Origin: JBBQFI01 sp038321775
Lineage (GTDB): Bacteria > Verrucomicrobiota > Verrucomicrobiia > Chthoniobacterales > UBA10450
DNA: 64,000 nucleotides
Direction of reading: 5' to 3'
Assembly (NCBI GenBank): GCA_038321775.1
Contig: JBBQFI010000001.1
Coordinates: forward strand, 248,001 to 312,000
Shown here: positions 58,978-64,000 of the stretch, in pieces
Layout: each line of letters begins with the position of its first letter
Position numbering within the stretch: the stretch's first letter is position 1
Notes under the pieces: model-generated
The model's input: only the letters and a program-made list of their open reading frames with translations
The model's database searches: none
Told to the model about the DNA's origin: nothing
Made by a program: the position numbers and the translations under genes

Positions 58978-59316
58978 CACTTCGCCGAGGTTTTTACCTA
59001 AAAGTGAAACCGAATGCTTGAAGAACAAGTCTGTACTGATAGTTTGAAAGATCGATAAGCGTATTAGTCCCTTTCGCAAGATTCGTAGTCATCCTCTATC
59101 GCGGTACTACGCACAATAAAGCCTATCCCTACTCTTTAGAACCGCTAAGGCGCTGGGTTAATGAGCGCCAACTCGTCAAGCGAGTCTTCTACATCTGTCA
59201 GAGTTCCAATCACCACGTAATTGTTCAGATCCACGCTAGTCGCACCGGCGGAATCGGAGTATGCTCAGTTTGAAGTTGAACGTTGTCGAAGACATGGACC
59301 AATTTGGCGGCACGGT
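58978..59316. other. Spacer between the Rep-like gene and the glycosyltransferase
   Basis: No gene is supported here. It lies between convergent genes and has more A and T than the flanks. A 92-residue frame from 59221 runs into the glycosyltransferase on the other strand and looks like a shadow of it. No clear terminator or repeat is seen. Confidence 0.4.
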
Positions 59317-60114
59317 TTATTTGTTGGCTTCGGCGAAGAGGTCTCCCCAACGGGCGCAAAGTTCTTCATAAGACCCTCCCGTAAGATGCTTCAGTTCGGA
59401 ATAGTGAGAATCGATGTAAAGTCGTTGAAACGGTTTGGGTCCGTGAAAATGAATGATCTTTGCGTTCGAACAGTCGCCCCAATACGGCTTCCAGTTTAGC
59501 TCAGGTCTAAGATTGTCCCACAAATACGAATCGTTGTTCGTCGTAAAAAATTGACGATACGCACCTTGGTCCCACGCTACGCTTTGCAGACTGCCTAAAT
59601 TTTCTCTAAGGTAATTCCTAAACTCCGCGTCCACTTTACGCAGTGCCGGAAGATTCATCCACATGACACCCGTATTCATGTTGCGATGGTCTTCGCGATC
59701 AAATTCGCCGGCGACTGCGAAGTATTTGCAGTCAATTCCTGTAAACTCATTTGCGACTTCACCGCAGAAGAAAACATCGCAGTCGGTGTATAAGACACGG
59801 TTATCCAAATTTAGGCGCTCACTTAAGCCCGGCAATTCCACGCGCAAGAAAATGCCGCGCAGAGCGAGCCGAATATTCTCCTCGCGCTCGCCGCATCTCA
59901 ATTCAGCAATGTCACTGGCAAGATAACTCTTGCAGTGAATGACAGGAATTTTCCGCTCGTCGAGCCACCGGGTGAAGTCATTTTCTCCTCCGTGGTAAAG
60001 AACATGCGGCTGCAGCGAAGTATGTTTTAGCGCCGTGTGAATGGCGACCTTCGCCATATTTGCATATTGCTTGAAACCGAGGCTACCTTCGGCTAGGCCC
60101 ACAAACCATTGCAC
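59317..60114 (-). CDS. Glycosyltransferase, GT8-like (GT-A fold)
   Basis: The 265-residue protein has the metal-binding DxD motif in NRVLYTDCDVFFCGE. It also has RNMNTGVMWMNLPAL and WDQGAYRQFF and the C-terminal IIHFHGPKPFQRL, a pattern seen in family 8 and related nucleotide-sugar transferases. It would transfer a sugar from a nucleotide donor to an acceptor that I cannot name. It is divergent from the GT39-like gene within the island, so they may act on one surface glycan. Confidence 0.78.
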   Translation of the reverse strand: MQWFVGLAEGSLGFKQYANMAKVAIHTALKHTSLQPHVLYHGGENDFTRWLDERKIPVIHCKSYLASDIAELRCGEREENIRLALRGIFLRVELPGLSERLNLDNRVLYTDCDVFFCGEVANEFTGIDCKYFAVAGEFDREDHRNMNTGVMWMNLPALRKVDAEFRNYLRENLGSLQSVAWDQGAYRQFFTTNNDSYLWDNLRPELNWKPYWGDCSNAKIIHFHGPKPFQRLYIDSHYSELKHLTGGSYEELCARWGDLFAEANK

Positions 60115-60232
60115 GATTACGGGATTCGACAGCGGTTAGAGTTCAAAATCGAAAGCACAGCCGTGCGGCCGAGCATGTCCTTTATGCCCAGTGCAAATGT
60201 GTGCCTTGTTGCTTATTTGAGGGACAGCAAAG

Positions 60233-61861
60233 ATGAAGAGTAGTAATCCGGCGGCGCAAGTCGTCAAGGCTAAAGCGAAGCACTTGATTCTATCCGTTGT
60301 GCTTGTTGCGCTCGCGGCTTTACTGCGCCTCGGGCCGATAGGATCGGGCCTCCCGTATTCTGATTATGTCGATGAAGGGCATATTCTTCATCCGGCGATA
60401 CGGATGCTGAATCATGAAAGCGATACAAGCATTAACATTTACCCGCCGCTCACGAGCTATCTGGTTGTCGCGCTTATTAAAGGGTACGCTCCTTTCTATC
60501 GGATATTTCATCATCATAAGCTGTGGAAAGACCTTCCGACACATCAGGAATTTCACACCGATCTTGGTGACAACTACGACCTTCTCACGCCACCGGAAAT
60601 CATCTGGCTCGGGCGGCTGGGGGTCGCATGCCTAAGTGTCGGCACGGTCATCTTAGCGGGAGCGCTCGCAAGACTGCTCCGCGGGCCGCGCGCCGGACAC
60701 TTAGCGATGCTTTTCACCGCGCTGTGCCCCGCGTTGGTCAGCCGCGGATCGACCATCATTCTTGATACGACGGCCACGTTCTTTGTCGCGGCGACGCTTT
60801 ATTTCTGCCAGCGATTGCGCGTCTTTGGCGCTTCGAACAGCCCGGCAGTATGGCGAAGTGCTGCCTTCGCAGGTATTGCCGCCGGTCTGGCCTTTGCGGC
60901 GAAGTACACCGTGGGCGTCATCTTCGCTGCGCTACTTGTTACAATCGTTACTCTTTCGATCCCAAAGAAATCCAAAGCCATTTTGATCTTCATCGCGGGC
61001 GCGAGCCTGTTTGCCGGCATTTTTTGCGGGCTCGGAGGTGTTGCGCTCCATCCCGGAAAGATCGTCGAGGAATTACACTTCGCGGCCAGGTTCTACCAGA
61101 CGATCCGGTCCGATCAGGGGTATTGGAGTTCGGCACTGTCCGGATGGGAAATCGGCGTTCCCCTGATGATCACTGGCCTTGCGGGGATTATCTGGATGAT
61201 ATTCTGGAGCGTCACTCGGAGCGTATCCATAAGCTGGATCGCTTTCGCTCTGTTGCTTTTGTCGGCCGTTGTTTGGCCCAGTTTTCGACCGTTTCGGAAT
61301 CTGTTGTCCCTGGTTCCTCCACTCTGCATCGCAGCCGCTTTGCTGTGCGATTGGTTAGGCGAATATCTGGATGGCCGACATCGCCCGTTGGCGTTCACTT
61401 CCTGGGTTGCACCTTCGTTAATTCTGCTTGTCGCCCTTTCGCTTGCCTGGTTTAGCGCGCGTCGGCTCCAACTACGAACGCAGCATATCGACACGCGCGT
61501 TCGGGCGATCGACTGGCTTCAGCAGCACGCAACGAAAGATGAAACAGTTCTTGGGATCCGGGAGCTTTCAATTCTGCCGACGGAATGGAAACGTATCGCG
61601 GCCAGAACCACGGTTGTTCCTTGGCTCAAGGCCGCCGATGTTCTTGAGGGACAGCAATTCGATTACGTCGTGACAGGTGAATTCGATCTCCGCGATGCCA
61701 GCGATCCAAACGGTTGGTCTGCCTACCGTAATCGTTGGAAGGCGGAGATCGCGACAATGCGGCTTCAGACTGATTTCGGACACGTTGTCACTCCCTTGGT
61801 GCCTTATCTCTGGCGCACGAACGATGAGCGCATCTTCATTGTGAAAGGGTATGTTGAGTAA
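60233..61861 (+). CDS. Membrane glycosyltransferase, GT39/ArnT-like (GT-C)
   Basis: The 542-residue protein has about ten hydrophobic segments and an early Asp-Glu motif (YSDYVDEGHILHPAIRML) where GT-C enzymes keep their catalytic acid. It matches the broad group of dolichyl/undecaprenyl-phosphate-sugar transferases (PMT, ArnT and relatives). It would act on the periplasmic side of the inner membrane. The C-terminal 150 residues (HIDTRVRAIDWLQQHATKDE onward) form a soluble domain. The substrate is unknown. It is the largest gene of the island. Confidence 0.75.
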   Translation: MKSSNPAAQVVKAKAKHLILSVVLVALAALLRLGPIGSGLPYSDYVDEGHILHPAIRMLNHESDTSINIYPPLTSYLVVALIKGYAPFYRIFHHHKLWKDLPTHQEFHTDLGDNYDLLTPPEIIWLGRLGVACLSVGTVILAGALARLLRGPRAGHLAMLFTALCPALVSRGSTIILDTTATFFVAATLYFCQRLRVFGASNSPAVWRSAAFAGIAAGLAFAAKYTVGVIFAALLVTIVTLSIPKKSKAILIFIAGASLFAGIFCGLGGVALHPGKIVEELHFAARFYQTIRSDQGYWSSALSGWEIGVPLMITGLAGIIWMIFWSVTRSVSISWIAFALLLLSAVVWPSFRPFRNLLSLVPPLCIAAALLCDWLGEYLDGRHRPLAFTSWVAPSLILLVALSLAWFSARRLQLRTQHIDTRVRAIDWLQQHATKDETVLGIRELSILPTEWKRIAARTTVVPWLKAADVLEGQQFDYVVTGEFDLRDASDPNGWSAYRNRWKAEIATMRLQTDFGHVVTPLVPYLWRTNDERIFIVKGYVE

Positions 61862-61899
61862 TAATTTAAACCGATAGCGTTTGCACTCGCCGGGTGGTG

Positions 61900-62228
61900 G
61901 CAGTCGTACAGCTGTTCGGACGGCTCGCGGATGCTCTTCGGGCCTACCGACCGCTCGTGCCGCGCCTAAGGAACTGGTATTTCCATGCCTTCCAAAGATG
62001 GACCAAATGCGTACCGACCTTGCCAGTGCGGATATTGCGTATGTGATGCTTGCGGTGCAGTCGCTGATTTCCACGCGCTGCGCAAAACCTTTGGGACCTT
62101 CCTGATGCTGGCCGGCGTTCCAGAGTTTGTCAGGATGAAGTTGATGCGGCATAGCGATCTTAAGCTGACGCAGGGGACTTACACCGACTCCGGGCAGGCT
62201 CCCGTCTGGAAGGCAATAGAAAGCCTTC
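61900..62228 (+). pseudogene. Degraded tyrosine integrase, C-terminal part
   Basis: The clearest part is ADFHALRKTFGTFLMLAGVP followed by KLMRHSDLKLTQGTYTD, which carries the H-x-x-R, H-S and Tyr residues of phage-type tyrosine recombinases. Just upstream, PKMDQMRTDLASADIAYV is in another frame, so at least one frameshift separates them. The N-terminal catalytic and core-binding regions are missing. It lies next to the tRNA-Val used as the insertion site and is best read as the dead integrase of the island. Confidence 0.75.
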
Positions 62229-62389
62229 CAACAATGAACGACACAGAAATATACACAGATAAATTAGTCGTGGGGAGTTCGACTGTGTCCGTCCGTGCCC
62301 ACTGGCTGAGGCGATACCGAGATTGCTAACAGCTGGAGATGAAACGTTTAGTCCATCAGAGTCCGCGAAAGTCCAGAAACGGAAAATGG

Positions 62390-62461
62390 TGCGCGATGCA
62401 GGGTTCGAACCTGCGACTTCTTGCGTGTGAAGCAAGCGCTCTACCACTGAGCTAATCGCGC
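62390..62461 (-). tRNA. tRNA-Val (CAC)
   Basis: The reverse strand folds as a 72-base tRNA. It has acceptor GCGCGAT/ATCGCGC, D arm GCTCAGTGGTAGAGC, anticodon stem CTTGC/GCAAG with loop TTCACAC (anticodon CAC), and T arm with GGTTCGAACC. It decodes GTG. Its last 28 bases are repeated at 57899-57926, which makes it the integration site of the island. Confidence 0.95.
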
Positions 62462-62472
62462 GATGCAATAGG

Positions 62473-62510
62473 GTGACAAGTGACGAGTGACAAGTGACGA
62501 GTCAAGTGAC
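62473..62510 (+). repeat. Short tandem repeat beside tRNA-Val
   Basis: The 14-base unit GTGACAAGTGACGA occurs twice in a row and is followed by a shortened third copy (GTCAAGTGAC). It starts 12 bases beyond the 5' end of the tRNA gene. The unit is itself built from GTGAC(A/G)A heptamers. I see no gene in 62462-62583. Confidence 0.75.
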
Positions 62511-62583
62511 CAATTGGAGCTGCAGGCGGTGACGGAGAAGCCAGCGCGCTTGCAGCTTTCGATGCTGCATTCTATTAAGAGGA

Positions 62584-63030
62584 ATGTCCGAACATAAAGT
62601 CTCTCTTAGTTGGGAACGCGGCGACGCTGCTTTCGAATATCAAAAATATCCAAGGAACCACTCTTGGAAATTCGACGGCGGCCACGAGATGACAGCCTCG
62701 GCCGCTCCTGCGTTTTTGGGCGATCCGAAGAACGTCGATCCCGAAGAATCGTTCGTTGCCGCCATTTCCAGTTGTCACATGCTCACGTTCCTCGCTGCGG
62801 CATGCAAAAAGAAGTTTGTGCTTGATGAATACGCAGACGAAGCCGTCGGTCACATGGAAAAAAATGCGGAAGGAAAAATGGCGATCACAAAAGTCCAGTT
62901 GCATCCGAAGCTAAAATTCTCGGGCGACAATCAGCCGACAGAAAAAGACTTGGATGATATGCATCACTTCGCGCATGAGAATTGTTTCATCGCAAACTCA
63001 GTCAAGACCGAAGTGACGGTAGAGAAATAA
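62584..63030 (+). CDS. OsmC-family peroxiredoxin-like protein
   Basis: OsmC/Ohr proteins reduce organic hydroperoxides with two conserved cysteines. These are seen in AISSCHMLTFLAAAC (about residue 64) and HENCFIANSVKTEV (about residue 139). The start MSEHKVSLSWERGDAAFEYQ fits the YhfA-like branch. The length of 148 residues is normal. The gene stands alone between the tRNA-Val region and the palindromic repeat before glyS. The substrate is not known. Confidence 0.88.
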   Translation: MSEHKVSLSWERGDAAFEYQKYPRNHSWKFDGGHEMTASAAPAFLGDPKNVDPEESFVAAISSCHMLTFLAAACKKKFVLDEYADEAVGHMEKNAEGKMAITKVQLHPKLKFSGDNQPTEKDLDDMHHFAHENCFIANSVKTEVTVEK

Positions 63031-63055
63031 TCTCCCTTCAATTCACCGGAATTTT

Positions 63056-63145
63056 ATCCACAGATTTACGCAGATTTCACAGATTGGTGGAAACCGCGCG
63101 AACCGTTTCTGGAAAAATCTGTGTGAATCTGTGAAATCTGTGGAT
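63056..63145. repeat. Inverted repeat of the CACAGATT type
   Basis: The left arm (63056-63085, starting ATCCACAGATT) and the right arm (63116-63145, whose complement also starts ATCCACAGATT) form an imperfect 30-bp inverted repeat. Each arm is made of small CACAGATTT units. About 30 bases separate the arms. The type is known as an interspersed repeat in several phyla. It fills the spacer between osmC and glyS and could form a long hairpin in the RNA. Confidence 0.8.
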
Positions 63146-63159
63146 CAATCGTTTTTTGG

Positions 63160-64000
63160 ATGAGTAGCAAGTCGGACACGCAGCGCATGGAGAAGATCGT
63201 CAGCTTGTGCAAGCGGCGCGGTTTTATTTTCCAATCGAGCGAAATTTACGGCGGATTGAATGGCGTCTGGGATTACGGACCGCTCGGCGTCGAGTTGAAA
63301 AATAATCTCAAACAATATTGGTGGCGCGTGAACGTGCGTGAGCGCGACGATGTCGTTGGTATTGATGGCTCGATTTTAACCGGACGCGCCGTTCTGAAAG
63401 CGAGCGGGCACGAAGATACTTTCAGCGATCCGATGGTGGATTGTCGCACGTGCAAAGCGCGCCTGCGTGCCGATCAGATTCCCGAGAAAAATGGAACCAA
63501 ACAATGCCCGAATTGCGGCGGTAAGGATCTGACCGAAGCGCGCCCTTTCAATCTCATGTTCTCCACGCAGATGGGCGCATCGGCTGATCCAGAATCGATT
63601 GCATATCTGCGACCGGAAACGGCGCAGTCGATTTTCGTGCAGTTTAAAAACGTGCTCGATACATCACGGAAAAAATTGCCGTTCGGCATCGCGCAGATCG
63701 GAAAGGCGTTTCGCAACGAAATCAATCCGCGCAATTTCACTTTTCGCTCCCGCGAGTTCGAGCAGATGGAGCTCGAATATTTTTGCCGGCCGGAGCAGGG
63801 GATGGATTTGCTCGCGTATTGGTTGAAGGAGCGACTCAAATTTTATGAGAGCGTTGGAATCGCACGCAAGCACTTGCACGTTCTAGAAGTGCCGGAGGCG
63901 GAACGATCGTTTTACTCGAAAGGGACCTACGACATCGAATACGAATTTCCTTTCGGACGGCAGGAATTGGAAGGTGTCGCTTACCGGACTAATTACGATT
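63160..64000 (+). CDS. glyS: Glycyl-tRNA synthetase (single-chain type), 5' part
   Basis: The frame starts at ATG 63160 and runs off the end of the window, giving 280 residues. It is the class II, alpha2-type enzyme. Signs are KIVSLCKRRGFIFQSSEIYG, GVWDYGPLGVELKNN, the motif 2 region RPETAQSIFVQFKNVLD with FGIAQIGKAFRNEINPRNFT, and FEQMELEYFC. A zinc-ribbon-like insertion lies between motifs (CRTCKARL and CPNCGGKDL). It charges tRNA-Gly. The C-terminal anticodon domain is beyond the window. Confidence 0.95.
   Translation, partial: MSSKSDTQRMEKIVSLCKRRGFIFQSSEIYGGLNGVWDYGPLGVELKNNLKQYWWRVNVRERDDVVGIDGSILTGRAVLKASGHEDTFSDPMVDCRTCKARLRADQIPEKNGTKQCPNCGGKDLTEARPFNLMFSTQMGASADPESIAYLRPETAQSIFVQFKNVLDTSRKKLPFGIAQIGKAFRNEINPRNFTFRSREFEQMELEYFCRPEQGMDLLAYWLKERLKFYESVGIARKHLHVLEVPEAERSFYSKGTYDIEYEFPFGRQELEGVAYRTNYD

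Larger units (their letters stand above)
57899..62417. mobile_element. Genomic island at tRNA-Val, flanked by tRNA 3'-end repeats
   Basis: The left boundary is a 28-base copy of the tRNA-Val 3' end (57899-57926). The right boundary is the same stretch within the intact tRNA gene (62390-62417), with 26 of 28 bases identical. The island is about 4.5 kb. It holds a small two-gene unit, two glycosyltransferases and a degraded tyrosine-integrase gene next to the tRNA, the usual place for an integrase. Only one copy of the TCGTTAGG word (58012) lies within it. The integrase decay suggests it is no longer mobile on its own. Confidence 0.75.

Noticed and set aside
62473..62510. A CRISPR array or its remains
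   Set aside because: The repeat unit is 14 bases with no spacers, so it is a simple tandem repeat.

Overview
The window is a 64 kb piece of a moderately GC-rich bacterial chromosome. The most likely source is a Verrucomicrobiota bacterium of the Spartobacteria/Chthoniobacterales type. This rests on the broken ribosomal-protein order, futalosine menaquinone genes, a DUF2934 protein, large secreted proteins with tandem C-terminal repeats and many interspersed palindromic repeats. No 16S rRNA gene is present, so the assignment is an inference.

Layout. 1-9.2 kb is the downstream part of the S10/spc/alpha ribosomal superoperon (rpmC to rpsD, with secY, adk, map and infA). It lacks rpsN, rpmD, rpoA and rplQ at their usual places. 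9.2-13.4 kb holds a response regulator, small proteins, an Anbu-type protease and an orphan secretin. 13.5-23.8 kb holds mqnE-mqnA, recJ-recG, a DegP/HtrA protease, asd, an L,D-transpeptidase and a tiny lipoprotein. 23.8-30.2 kb is a histidine-utilisation operon (hutH-hutU-ftcD-hutI). 30.2-33.6 kb is tig-clpP-clpX. 33.6-41.3 kb carries cinA, cell-wall enzymes (L,D-transpeptidase, NamZ-like, NagZ), an FKBP isomerase, rsfS and nadD. 41.3-47.8 kb is an accessory Rhs/YD-repeat toxin locus. 47.8-57.9 kb returns to ordinary genes (MOSC, zinc ribbon, ychF, tRNA-Pro, a deacetylase-family enzyme) and three large genes for a BNR protein, an FAD oxidoreductase and a subtilase. 57.9-62.4 kb is a small island at the 3' end of a tRNA-Val gene, with an integrase remnant. 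The window ends with an OsmC protein and the start of glyS.

Four observations stand out. (1) A non-palindromic word, TCGTTAGG/CCTAACGA (extended form GCCTAACGAG), occurs 34 times by eye. Its coding copies mostly fall in three readings that use TTA, CTA or AGG codons, and the word is missing from the Rhs region and almost all of the tRNA island. It behaves like an uptake- or chromosome-marking sequence. (2) recG carries an in-frame, 614-bp insertion made of two inverted REP-like arms around a RAYT-type HUH transposase domain that has no start codon of its own. (3) nagZ carries an in-frame REP-like palindrome whose arms start with the same GTAG foot. (4) The Rhs locus has a mid-gene frame change on a T6 run, a C-terminal L,D-transpeptidase-like domain, a secreted putative immunity protein and an orphan Rhs tip with a repeated core end.

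How the genes work together: translation and secretion (ribosomal proteins, SecY, InfA, Map, trigger factor, ClpXP, RsfS, YchF), DNA repair (RecJ, RecG), muropeptide turnover (NamZ-like, NagZ, two YkuD enzymes), histidine breakdown to glutamate through formiminotransferase/cyclodeaminase, and menaquinone synthesis by the futalosine route.
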